From assembly GCA_964017145.1 (NCBI GenBank), contig OZ024847.1, forward strand, positions 1,674,001 to 1,738,000: 64,000 bases of DNA, written 5' to 3'. Every line of letters begins with the position of its first letter. The stretch's first letter is position 1. The notes below the pieces were generated by a model. It did not search any database. It had not been told where the DNA came from and worked only from the letters and a program-made list of their open reading frames with translations. Positions 40,582-51,463 of the stretch are shown here, piece by piece. The translations under genes and the position numbers were made by a program. The stretch comes from Agrocybe praecox (taxonomy: Eukaryota > Basidiomycota > Agaricomycetes > Agaricales > Agrocybaceae).

Positions 40582-41574
40582 ATTGTGGTGCAGATAAAGT
40601 AGAGGCTCTCTGGTGTGTGTGTGGGAGAAGCTATCTACAAAAAGTGCCCTTGAGACTAAACCAAGTAACTAAAAAAAACTATATACTGGATACCCAGTTG
40701 TCACCCCAGTCACAGTGGGTCTAAACCTAGGATCACAGGGTTGACTACCTGGTATTTTCCTAGACCACCAAAGACAGAAACAGTTGGCCTGAATCTGCCC
40801 CAACAGTTGGTATCCCTATCTACAAGTTCACACACAACACACAGCAGAGGGTGAGAAATCCAGTAGAAAAAGAGGTGTCTTGAGGAGATGTTGAAATTGG
40901 GGAGGGAGAAATGATATAGAAGATTGGGAGGATATTGGAGGTTGAAGGGTTGGTAATGGTGATGAAAATGATATATGTGGTGAGAGGATGTGATGGGAAA
41001 TGGTGGAAAGAGGGATGAATGGATTGGTGTAGATAAATGTAGGTTGATGTAGGTAAAGGTGAAATAATGGATAGTGATTGGTGGAGTTGTCTGGGAGAGC
41101 TTCAATCTTCTGTCAGGGCAACACTAAGATCAGTGTGACAAGGCCACCAACAAAGACAAAGCAAGAGGGAGAGAAAGAGAGAAAGAGAGAGAGAGATGAA
41201 GAGAGAGAGACACTCAATGGTTCTAAGAGATCACACCAATGATAGTGGATATCCTAAGAGATTGAAGCTGGGGCTATAGCTACATACATGTCCAGTATAT
41301 ATACCCTACAGCTATTCTAGAATATTCCTCCATGACATCATAGAATGGAATGATGAATAAGGCAATGACATCATAAAGAAAGTAAAAGAATGATGTAGAA
41401 TGATGTAGAATGGATGAGGCTATGCTCATGAGAAATTAAAGTGATAAGTATCTAATCAAATGATAATCAAGAGATAATCAAAGATATGAAACAGATAAGA
41501 TATCTACACATCTACAAAAGGGAAAAATGCGAAATAAATATGGAAAAATATGGAAAAATAGAGAAAACCCTGAC
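40582..41574 (-). other. Leader and probable LTR of the gypsy Gag fragment
   Basis: Upstream (minus strand) of the Gag start lie about 1 kb of non-coding sequence with a GAGA microsatellite (41168-41215) and TATATATA at about 41294, the kind of box expected in an LTR. LTR edges could not be placed because the partner LTR is absent. The stretch ends where LINE sequence begins at about 41575. Confidence 0.35.
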
Positions 41575-43590
41575 AAAGTCCCTATCATCGGTGAAAGCCA
41601 TGAAAATGCTTGGAAGTTCAACTCGCGGTCTCCACCCCAAGGAGAAGCGACTATTATACCGAGCGTGCTTCCTACTGATCGCAACATACGGATATCATCT
41701 GTGGTACTTCGAAGGCTCCCAATCTAAGGGAGCTCTCGAAGACTTGCACAAAATGCAGCGTAAAGCAGCACTTTGGATCACAGGTGCATTCTGCACCTCC
41801 CCCACAGGCGGGGATGAGGCCCACAAGGGCCTCATCCCCGTCCACCTTCATCTGAAGAAACTAGGCGGCTAGTCCAATTTCCGGGCTGCCACATTATCAG
41901 ACACCTATCCGCTTAGGTCACTCCTCTCTGAGGAACATCACAAGCATGCTGACGTTCACCCGTTAGCAATCTCAAGGCTCACTCCTGCTCAGAAAGCAAA
42001 GGTAGGAGGAGCCCTCATGGAGATAGACCGTCATCTCCCTGAACTCACAGAGTCTTTCTCGCCTGTCGCGACAGAGGCTTGCCCTGGAAACAGGTTGTTG
42101 GATTTATTTGATGACCATTTCACCTTCAAACCATGCCCTACTGACGACGAGTCAGCAGATGCGGTGTGCGTAGGTCTTAACCAAGTGCTTCGTGAAGCAC
42201 AAGACCAAGAAACAACGGTGTATTGTGCGGTCGACGCTTTGGTGCCGAACAATGTACAACGACAGGCGGTATCCACTGCCTTATTATACCGGGGACATGA
42301 ACAGATTCACACTGTATCACATCCAGCCAGACAGGTGACTGCCCCCGACGCAGAACTCTTTGCCATTCGTTCAGCGATAGTCCTCGCAACCCAGCAGAAT
42401 AATTGCAAGCGGATAGTCATATTCACCGACTCGATGGCTTCAGCCAAACGAGCGTTGGACCCTACCCTCCATAGTGGCCAAGGACATTCTTTGGCCATCT
42501 GCCGAGCCCTTCAGCCGTGGCTAGAAGAAGACGCCGCATGCAAAGTAGACTTCATTCAGGTTCCATCGAAACTGAAATGGAGGATACACCAAGAAGCCAA
42601 TGACATTAGTTGGGCTCAAGTCGAACCTGTCAGGGATAACCCGGCTACTTCCTTGGACAGTGTACGAAAGGTCGTCACTAAAACAGTACAGGAGGATTGG
42701 AAGACCCTCTTCCGAGACCCCAATTACCAAGGGCACAACTTTCTGCCACTCAAAAATCTCGCCGGGGATTTACTCGAGCCGACGTACCTTCAAGAAGGTA
42801 CCTGGCTCCGTGAAGTGAAAGGCGAGCTAGTAACACTCGTCGTGAGGATGAATAGATGCATCCTCAATCCCGCTCCAATTGTTGCTTATTACGAGTGCTT
42901 CAACATTCAAGAAACTCATGCATGCGAATGTGGCCACCACCTGCAGACGCGCGCACACATATTGCAAGTGTGTACAAAACATATACACGAGCGAGACGGT
43001 CGGTCACTGGAACTTCTGGTGCATCTGATCAAATTCCTGAATGACAACGACTCAGTGTTTGCATTCAGGTGACCCGCAGAGGTCGGATAAGTAGGGTGGC
43101 CTCTGGCCTGGCTTGCAGGACATGCCCTTCTCGGACTGTGGATCCTTTGCCATTACAATGGCGCGTGCTCTAGTACACCAACTTGTGGGACTCGTCCTGA
43201 CCTGCGGGGGCGTTGGGGGCCCTTCAGTGGGTACCTGGGTTTGTGGGCCTCGGCCTGACCCCTCGGGGGCACCCGGGCTAAGCGGAAGCAGCGATGCGAC
43301 TTGGAACGTAAGAGGACTGTGGACTGGGCAGGGTGCAGACTGTGGGCTGGGCTCGATGCCCGGCCACATTGCTTACTCGCTTGCGGCGGCGCTTGCACCG
43401 CCAAACCAGCAACAATCCAACCACCTAACAGTGGTCTGCAATCTTGGCGGGCCTTTGCCTGCCCTCGCCAGACGTGGCATAGTAGATAAATCTTGCTTAG
43501 CATGCTCATGTATGTAACGTAGGGACCGGACTGCAATCACGCACCAGAATACAAGTGGGACTTTGGTCCTTTGATTTTTTAAAAAAAAAG
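41575..43590 (+). pseudogene. 5'-truncated LINE: end of RT, RNase H, zinc knuckle, 3' UTR and tail
   Basis: Begins inside the RT C-terminal region (SLSSVKAMKMLGSSTRGLHP, LYRACFLLIATYGYHLWYFEG), has a stop at 41870, then a long open frame 42017-43072 with RNase H (VYCAVDALVPNN, PDAELFAIRSAIVLAT, IVIFTDSMASAKRAL), the LKWRIHQEAND segment and a C-terminal CECGHHLQTRAHILQVC motif typical of fungal LINE ORF2 ends. The 3' UTR follows (43073-43570), ending CCTTTGATTTTTTAAAAAAAAA. This is the most complete 3' half of the family in the window and served as reference for the others. Confidence 0.88.
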
Positions 43591-43627
43591 GGGGGGTAGA
43601 ACAGGACCACAATCAAACACTCTGCAT

Positions 43628-43852
43628 GTGGATATGAACGCTGAGGTGCTAAAAGAGTGGGTAACCGCGTACAAAGATAGTCCTAGCACGAGCAAGCTAT
43701 GGGAAGACAAAAGGTCGGATATGATTCGAGTTTCCCCATGTTTCAGATCCTTCAAACACGAACATGGTTTGTTATACTTTCGAGACGCGGATTATCAACC
43801 TCACCTTTGTGTTCCAGAACGATGGAGGCAGTACTTGTTAGAATTTGCCCTC
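43628..43852 (+). pseudogene. Short gypsy Pol fragment (RNase H-integrase linker)
   Basis: About 75 codons: VLKEWVTAYKDSPSTSKLWED, then HGLLYFRDADYQPHLCVPERWRQYLLEFA, which match the region just before the integrase zinc finger in gypsy polyproteins. Homology ends abruptly at about 43850. Confidence 0.65.
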
Positions 43853-43889
43853 CAAGTCCCCACCTTCCAAACCTCTCAGAAGGTTCATC

Positions 43890-44350
43890 ACACTTCTGTT
43901 ATACTGAAACATGCTTCACCTTTCTCACATGTTTCATCCTCTGATACATGTTTCACTTCCCTTACATGTTTCATGTTCTCTTACACGTTTCATGCTCTTA
44001 CATGTTTCACACTCTTACACATTTTACATCTCTTACATCTCTTACATGCCCTAGCATATATAAGTCTGTAGACCAAAGCCTGAAGTCCCCAGTTACTCAC
44101 TCTGGACTTCAGGTCAGTAGTATGTCTTATGTCTCAATACACCAAGTTACTCACTCTGGACTTCAGCTCTTCATAGCTCCTCAGTCCTTTGACTTGGGTG
44201 CACCATATTAGGTCACCAGGTAGCTGGCGACGTCCTGCACTCACTCCCTTTAACAGGTTATAAGCACTGCACTTCACGCGCTCTAAATTCGACTTTTTTT
44301 ATCTTGGTCTTATCTTGATCTCGTTGCAATCTTGCTTATTGCACTCAATC
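43890..44350 (+). other. Minisatellite plus LTR-like sequence
   Basis: 43900-44050 holds repeats of CTTACATGTTTCA. It is followed by GCATATATAAG (TATA-like, about 44054), two copies of GTTACTCACTCTGGACTTCAG (44091, 44144) and AGGTAGCTGGCGACGTCC, which resembles the start of a gypsy leader. It may be an LTR plus leader fused to the preceding Pol fragment, but the termini are not defined. Confidence 0.35.
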
Positions 44351-44828
44351 CGTTGCCTCAGCGACATTGCCCAGTTCTTCCCTTCTCTTAACCATGATAT
44401 GCTCAAGGCAATACTCAGGAAGCAGGGGTTCTCGCCACTTGTGGTGCGGTTCTTCTCCTCCTACCTTGTTGACCGATACACCTCATACAGGTGGAATTCG
44501 TTCACATCTGACCCCTGGCAGGCGGATGTCGGTGTAGGACAGGGCAGAGCCCTGTCCCCCATCCTCTCAGCACTATACATCGCCCCTGTGATGAAGCTAT
44601 ACCATATGGAAGAGATATCTCATAAGACATCACTTCTATCCTACGTGGATGATGGCACTTGCATTGCCCAAGCCAAAACTCTCCAGGAGAACACGGTAAC
44701 CCTTGTGGCTGCCTATGCAGTCCTCCTTTGACTCTTCACCACCATTGGACTTGTCCTCAAACACAACAAGTCCGAATATGCCTGCTGCCCTAAGCGCGTG
44801 TGGCGCTACCTGGGCTTTTACTTTGATC

Positions 44829-45579
44829 CATCAGGAAAAACACTTTTGCCAAAAGTAACCTTGAGAAAAATAAAAATAACAAGGAGTATATAATGCATCC
44901 TAAAGGTCCTTAAAGGTCCTTTGGGAAGTTCTGAGTTGCCCCTTAAGGGTGTTCTAGGCTGCCCTGGGTAGTCCTGAGTAGCCCTGACAATATTATAATA
45001 CTGTGAGGAAGTCCTATGCACCTTGAGTAGCCCTGGGTAACCCTGGGTAACCCTGACAACAATGTTTCTACAATATACCTAATTATAGTAGCTGCCAAAC
45101 CTGTAAAATACATCCAGAATGACACCTCAGAAGCCCAGCAGTTGCCAAGTTATTTATTTGGATGTTTATATATTAAATAATAGCAATGTTTTTGGAATTG
45201 ATGGGATCAAAATGCAAACACATGACTTTTTACTTGCCTCTATTTACATGTTTGGCCTTCACTGATGTCATTTTATGGCCTCAAATATGAACAAATAATA
45301 AATAAAAGATTGGCAGCCTTCTATCATATAGGATACAAGACAAACAAAACTTCTAAGTTGGCAGGATGAGTTTGGACTTTGAGATTTTGAGATAAGGTCC
45401 TTTTGTTTCAGAGTTGCTCTGAGGTGTCCTGAGTTGCCCTGGGATGCCCTGAGAGCAAGAATTTCTGGGAGAGAAGTCCCCAGGGGTGTCCTAAGAGCCA
45501 TGACTGCCCTGACTGCCCTGACTGCCCTATGGCATCCCCAGACTCCCTGAGAGCAGTCAGGGCAAAAAGTGTTTTTCCT
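44829..45579. mobile_element. Non-autonomous TIR element in LINE RT, itself composite
   Basis: Bounded by ATCAGGAAAAACACTTTTG and AAAAAGTGTTTTTCCTGAT. The interrupted LINE text (YLGFYFD / CKLTF) continues on the two sides. The target duplication is short and unclear (ATC possible). Interior: many GCCCTGAGTAGCCCTGGGTA-type short repeats and, at about 45088-45330, a piece related to the 31.4-32.2 kb TIR element, suggesting a nested insertion. Confidence 0.7.
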
Positions 45580-46119
45580 GATATCGCAAGCTCACTTTCA
45601 AGGAGCATGTGCGGTTCTACTCGACCAAGTCCCTCTCATCGGTAAAAGGTATGAAGATGCTTGGAAGCTCAACTCGTAGTCTCCATCCCAACGAGAAGCG
45701 ACTACTATATCATGCGTGCATCCTACCGATCGCAACGTACAGATACCGTCTGTGGTACTTTGAGGGCTCCCGCTCCAAGGGAGTGCTCAAAGACCTGTGC
45801 AAAATGCAGCGTAAAGCCAGTACTTTACTCTGCCCCACAACTACCAACCGGATCTGACCAGAAACAAGTGGGTCTGACTAAGTCTGAGCAGAACTGATCA
45901 GACCTTGACTTGTGTCCAGGCATTTCTGACCATTACCAAGTGTTTCTGCAATACTTTACACTTCCCTACTGATTCCTGGCTTATGTCAAAAAAACATAAG
46001 ATTCACCAAAAACATAAGATTTGCACAAAAAACATATAAAAAAGCGAAATAAAATTAAGTAAATTGCATAATAATAATATACATGATTTTCTATATACTT
46101 ATATACCTATTTGATAGGA

Positions 46120-46285
46120 GAAAATAGGGGGGAAGGAGAGGTATAGGGCAGAGAAGGGAAAGGTGGGGAGGAGAAAGGGGAGGGGATGGGATGAGGGAAG
46201 GAGGTGGGAGGGAAGAGTAGAGGAGGAAAAAGGGGTGGGAGCGGACAGGGAGGGGGTGGGGATGTAACTGGGAGAGGAGGGATGG
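46120..46285 (+). repeat. Purine tract inside element 2
   Basis: G/A-rich run (GGGGAGGAGAAAGGGGAGG type) followed at 46440-46800 by a GTCGTTGTCGTATCATT tract. ORFs across both are compositional. Confidence 0.7.
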
Positions 46286-47160
46286 AGGGGGCCTGTGGAC
46301 AACAGAGGTGAGCGAAGAGACGGCGTCGACGGAGTACTTACTTCGCAGTACCCGTTCCCCGTTATCTTACCACCTTCGTCGTTCTCTCCTCACCTCGCCA
46401 CGTCACACACTTGCCCCCAAACCCATCCCCTCGTATTCTTCGGCTCTTTCGCTGGGGTCCGGAGGCGGCGGTCGCGTCGTTTGTCCGTCGGCGTGTCGTT
46501 GTGTCGTTGTTGGCGTCATCGCTGGCGTTGCGGTTGTCCTAGGCATTGGCGTCGTGGTGGGTGTCGTGGTGGGCGTTGCAGCGTGGTGGCGATGGGATGT
46601 GGTAGTGGCGGAGGATGGGTGGGTGGTCGTCATGTCGTTGTCGTATCATTGTCATTGTTGTATCATTGTCGTTGTCGTATCATTGTCGTTGTTGTGTCGT
46701 TCGCGTGTCATCGTTGTCGTTCGCGTTGTTGTGTCGTTCGCGTTGTTGTGTCGGTGGCGTTGTCATTGGCGTTGTCATTGGTGACGCAGCGTGGTGGCGA
46801 CGGGACGTGGTGGTGACAGACAGTGGGTGGATGGTGGTGGTAGTGGTAAGAAGCAAGGGAAGAGTAATGACGCCGCCAGGGCAACGGGTTGTGGCTGTGC
46901 TGGCAATTTCCGAAGCGGCCCGAGAGTCTATTTTGGGAATTTTGCAGAAATTGTTGTTTGTATGTCACACGGACCTCCTAAAATTATGGAAAAATCACGA
47001 TAATTCCTAAAATATTCGAAATATATTTATCAAATATCACATATGACGTAATATGTTACGGTTTTGGCAGAAATGACAAAGTAACCACAAAAATAAATAA
47101 AATAAAACATATCACAGGGGGTACAGGTATATAGCTACGTTAAGATAGCCAAATATCAAA

Positions 47161-47249
47161 GTCTCTATGGTGCAGTTGGATGAGTGTCCATAGCTATATC
47201 ACATGACTTCTGGCAAGGTGCTGGGTTCGATTCCCGATGTCTCCACCAC
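47161..47249 (+). tRNA. tRNA-derived sequence with perfect A and B boxes and CCACCA end
   Basis: TGGTGCAGTTGG (47168-47179) fits the A-box consensus exactly and GGTTCGATTCC (47224-47234) the B-box consensus exactly. The segment ends CTCCACCA and is followed by ATTTTT. The acceptor strands GTCTCTA and TGTCTCC do not pair, so this is a tRNA relic. A genomically encoded CCA would fit an origin from processed tRNA. Confidence 0.5.
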
Positions 47250-47807
47250 ATTTTTCTTTAATTGTAAAACCTTTGGTCATGTGATCTGACTGTGGGTCTG
47301 AGCAGTTCTGAACGGTTTTACTCAGTTGTCAGATAGGGATTGGAGCTTGGAAAGCTGAGCTGTCTGACCAGTTCTGATCTGTCTGAGTGATTCTGATCAG
47401 AAATGCTTGGACATTTGGGGGGTCTTTCTCAGCCAAATGGCTGAGAGGGGAGTCCTAAATTTCCGCTCAGAACTGCTCAGACAAGTCAAAAGTCTGACCA
47501 GTACCACTTGGTAAATGTGGCTCAGAGTAAAGACCTCCGTAAAGCAGCACTTTGGATCACAGGTGTGTTCCGCACCTCTCCCACAGGCAGGGTTGAGGCC
47601 CTTGCGGGCCTCATCCCCATCCACCTCCATCTGAAGAAACTTGGTGGTCGGTCTAACTACTGAGCTGCCACACTCTCAGACACTCATCCGCTTAGGTCGC
47701 TCCTTTCAGAGGAACATCACAAGCGAGCTGACATTCACCTGTTAGCAATTTCAAGGCTCACTCCTGCTCAGAAAGCAAAGGTAGGAGGAGCCCTCATGGA
47801 GATAGTG

Positions 47808-48162
47808 TTGAAATTAGTGATGAAACACTTTGATTTTGGACTTGTACATATGGACTTTACATAGATTTTGGTTTGATTTTTTTTGAAAAAAAAAAAAAAC
47901 ATAGATTTCGGTGTTTTTCCCTGTTTTTGGACAGTATTTCGTAAATAACTATTAATAGAGTACAGCTATGGACAAGATCTTTCTAGATTCGCAATCTCCT
48001 TAATGAGACAAATCCTGCAGTATATAATATGTAGCGTAGAACTTTGTTTGGTGCACCACTGATTTCGAACGTGATATTGTGGGCACCTACATTCACACCT
48101 AGGGATTTTTGGGGTAAATGGGAACAAACAAAGCGGTATTCCTACTATGTCTGGGGAGTACT
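47808..48162. other. Unassigned insert, possibly LTR-derived
   Basis: LINE homology stops at 47807 and the next stretch begins TGTTGAAATTAGTGATGAAA, a common style of copia LTR start. It contains poly(A)/poly(T) runs and ends against an inverted LINE tail. No matching second LTR is present. Confidence 0.3.
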
Positions 48163-48227
48163 CTTTTTTTAAAATAAAATAGAAAATCAAAGGACCGAAG
48201 TCCCACTTGTATTCTGGTGCGCGGTTC
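48163..48227 (-). mobile_element. Inverted LINE 3' tail
   Basis: AAAATCAAAGGACCGAAGTCCCACTTGTATTCTGGTGCG is the reverse complement of the LINE 3' end. It is joined directly to LINE ORF1 in the opposite orientation, a 5'-inversion or tail-to-head junction. Confidence 0.7.
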
Positions 48228-51200
48228 CAAGGCGCTACCCCCTCGCCCTTGTGGACCACTGCGTCTGCGAGCCAGAGGACAACACCCCAGGATGTCCCCG
48301 CCTGCAGGGCAGCGACTCCAGCCCCATCCCATGCTGACTCGGACATCTGAGACGAGAACATAGACAACAACAATGACAACCAGGAATCATCTCATGACTC
48401 CCGATCCACCTCTCAACAATCCTCTTCACAAAAGAGGCTCTGCACTGAAGGCGCACTGTTCCAACGGGGAGCAGTACCACGTATTGATGACACACCATTC
48501 GACAGCCAAGAAGGCTTCAATGACGAGGTAGTGCAAATTCGCCGTGCCCTCATGGCAACCAACCACTGGCTGGAACTCCTAGCCAACCAGCCCGAATGCG
48601 ACGAGCTCCTTGCAGGGGCCCCCGACATACAACACCTGGCCGAGATGATGTTCAACATCTCGTCAAACACTATGCGAATTCATGCCTTCAGATCCTTCGA
48701 TGATACTGGAGACGACATGGAAGTGGACAACTCCGGTCAACTGATGACTGGAGATTGGTCCGGCATGGCAGAGGGGCCCAAGACCCCACCCCAACAATCT
48801 AGTGGGGGAAGCCTTGGTGAGGCAGCCCTCATCACTCCATGACCCCCACCGCGCACGGACAAGGGGAAACAAAGAGAGGTTCCCCCTCCCACATGGCCTC
48901 AGAAGCCCACCTCTAAAGCACCGGCTACTACACAGCCGATGCAACAGCCCAAGGTGCCGGAGACTTGGTTCGGAAGAATTGTGCCGCCGCTTCCTTCTTG
49001 TCGGACTGCTGGTCCAGGCAAAGGGTCATATGCCTCTCGCCTCGGCCAAGGACCAAAACAACCTGTGACTGTCGCGCAACTCGCGAAGGTCACACCTCAA
49101 TTGCCTATAAGCGCAGTGGCACAGGCAACCAATCAGAATGCAGCGGGGCCGACGAAGTCGTGAAAGCGCAAGTCACAGCGCCCCTCTTTCATTGCGGGGG
49201 GACCGTCGAGAAGACAGGTCCTTATACAGTTTGAAAGCGCAATTCCAACATGCAACTTCAACCTATACATGGTTCGTGCCCGCCGCGCTCTGCGCAACGG
49301 GGGCTCCACACTACAAATCTTGTCTATGGCTCAGGCCTATGCAGGATACACTCTCCACACTGATGGTGTGGCCAACGAGCGGGACCTCGAATACCTTCGA
49401 GGTCAAGCTAACGCCTCTTTCAATCAGGTAGCTAATGGCATTAGTGTCAGCCTACCCGTTGCTACATCGTTCATCCGCATAATGGATGTTCCATACTACA
49501 CCGATGCTGCAAGGACGTTGAGAATCACATCCGACATAGTGCACGGGGCCCTTAAATCCTCTCCGCTTGGCGGCAACCTATACTTTGCATGCGAGGCGCG
49601 CATCGTACACAACTCCCCAGCCAGCACCATGGGTGTGGCCTACATTGACATCTGGGACTCCAAGTCCGACGGCACTTGTATTGCCCAGGCCAAAACTCTC
49701 CAGGAGAACACGGTAACCCTTGTGGCTGCCTACACAGTCCTCCTTTGACTCTTCACCGCCATCGGACTCATCCTTGAACATAACAAGTCCGAATATGCCT
49801 GCTTCGACCAGTCACACAACTATGACCTGCCACCCCTTGACCTCAGGTATGCCCCTTATACAGGGGACACTCCTCTTCGCCCTAAGCGCATGTGGTGCTA
49901 CCTGGGCTTCTACTTCGACTGCAAGCTCACATTCAAAGAGCATGTGCGGTTCTACTCAACCAAGTCTCTCTCATCGGTGAAAGCCATGAAAATGTTTGGA
50001 AGCTCAACTTGTGGGCTCCATCCCAAGGAGAAGTGACTACTGTACCGTGCATGCGTACTACCAATCGCAACGTATGGATATCATCTGTGGTATTTTGAAG
50101 GCTCCCATTCCAAAGGAGCTCTCGAAGACCTTCACAAAATGCAGCATAAAGCGGCACTTTGGATCACAGGTGCGTTTCGCACCTCCCCCACAGGCGGGGT
50201 TGAGGCCCTCGCGGGCCTCATCCCCGTCCACCTTCATCTGAAGAAACTTGGCAGTTGGTCAAATTACTGTGCCGCCACACTCTCAGACACCCATCCGCTT
50301 AGGTCACTCCTCTCTGAGGAACATCACAAGCGAGCTGATGTTCACCCATTAGCAATTTCAAGGCTCACTCCTGCCCAGAAAGCAAAAGTCAGAGGGGCCC
50401 TCATGAAGATAGACCATCATCTCCCTGAACTCACAGAGTCTTTCTCACCTGTTGCGACAGAGGCTCGACCTGGAAATAGGTTGTTGGATTTATTCGACGA
50501 CCGTTTCACATTTGAACCATGTCCCACTGACGATGAGCGGGCAGATGCGGTTCACGTTGGTCTCAATCAGGTGCTTCGGGAAGCACAGGACCAAGAAACA
50601 ATGGTGTATTGTGCGGTCGACGCTTCGGTGCCGAACAACATACAGCGACAGGCAGTTTCAACTGCCTTATTATACTGGGGGCACGAACAGATTCACACCG
50701 TATCACATCCAGCCGGACGAGTGACTGCTCCCGATGCAGAACTCTTTGCCATTCACTCAACAATTGTCCTTGCCACCCAGCAGGATAATTGCGAACAGAT
50801 CGTTATATTCACTGACTCAATGCCTTCAGCCAAACGAGCACTAGACCCCACTCTACACAAGGGCCAGGGACATTCCCTGGCCATATGCCGAGCACTCCAA
50901 CCATGGCTAGAGGAAGACGCCGCATGCAAAATAGACTTCATTCAGGTTCCCTCAAAACTGAAGTGGAGGATACACCAAGAAGCCAATGACATCAGTCGAG
51001 CTCAAGTCGAACCTATTGGGGATCACCCGGCTACTTCCCTCGATAGTGTACGAAAGGTCATCACTAAAACAGTTCAGAAAGACTGGAAGGTACTCTTCCA
51101 GGATTCCAAATATTGTGGTCGCAACTTTATGTGACTCAAGAATCTCGACGGGGATTTACTCAAGCCTACGTATCTCAATGAAGGTACATGGTGGAGCCAT

Positions 51201-51262
51201 GTGAAAGGCGAGCTAGTAACACTTGTCGCAAGGATGAATAGATGCATTCTAAATTATGCTCC
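48228..51262 (+). pseudogene. LINE copy with ORF1 fused to the RT C-terminal region by internal deletion
   Basis: 48228-49665 is ORF1 (LWTTASAS, QEGFNDEVVQIRRALMATNHWLELLANQPEC, ETWFGRIVPPLPSC, QPVTVAQLAKVTPQLP, QFESAIPTCNFNLYMVRARRAL), with stops and frameshifts. At about 49668 it jumps into ORF2: SKSDGTCIAQAKTLQENTVTL, where other copies have YVDDGTCIAQ. The endonuclease and most of RT are gone. It continues through LGFYFDCKLTFKEHVRFYSTK and RNase H (VYCAVDASVPNN, IVIFTDSMPSAKRAL) to 51134 and on to about 51262, where an inverted LINE tail begins. Best source of ORF1 in the window. Confidence 0.85.
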
Positions 51263-51267
51263 CTTTT

Positions 51268-51445
51268 TATTTTATTTTTTATTTTAAACAAAGGACCGAA
51301 GTCCCATTTGTATTCCGGTGCACGATTGCAGTCCGGTCCCTACGTTAGATACAGTGGCATGCTAAGCAAGATTTTAATACTATGCTACGTCCGCGAGGGC
51401 GGGCCTTCAGCCTGCCAAGATTGCAGACCACCATTGATACGACCG
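51268..51445 (-). mobile_element. 5'-truncated LINE 3' end, minus strand
   Basis: Reverse complement of the LINE 3' UTR and TAAAA tail (tail at 51268-51290, then CAAAGGACCGAAGTCCC to GCAGACCACC). It interrupts the C-terminal part of the LINE copy to its left. Confidence 0.8.
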
Positions 51446-51463
51446 GTGTTCGGCTGTGACTGA

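Larger units (their letters stand above)
45818..47537. mobile_element. hAT-like non-autonomous element 2, inserted in LINE RT
   Basis: Starts CAGTACTTTACTCTG, ends CAGAGTAAAGACCTC, with an 8-bp duplication CGTAAAGC (45810-45817 and 47538-47545). Subterminal zones contain many CTGACCAGA/TCTGAGCAGA-type repeats on both sides. Interior order as in element 1: purine tract, CCTGTGGACAACAGAGGTGA, GTCGTTGTC tract, GGTGGTGG, tRNA-like sequence, right end. No transposase. Confidence 0.8.
44352..47807 (+). pseudogene. LINE ORF2 fragment split by two insertions
   Basis: RT block 44352-44828 (DIAQFFPSLNHDML, VGVGQGRALSPILSALYIAPV, SYVDDGTCIAQAKTLQ, a stop after AAYAVLL), interrupted at 44829, resumed 45580-45817 (FKEHVRFYSTKSLSSVKGMKMLGSS), interrupted again, resumed 47538-47807 (RKAALWITGVFRTSPTG). 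The YVDD active-site motif is present here, unlike in the copy at 13-16 kb. The piece is cut at both ends (44352 and 47807). Confidence 0.85.

Noticed and set aside
44829..45579. Mariner element with TA duplication
   Set aside because: TA is present only on the right side (TATCG); the left flank reads GATCCA, so the duplication could not be confirmed.
46295..46816. Val/Arg/Cys-rich ORFs
   Set aside because: Same GTCGTT-type tract as in the other hAT-like element; no conserved protein.
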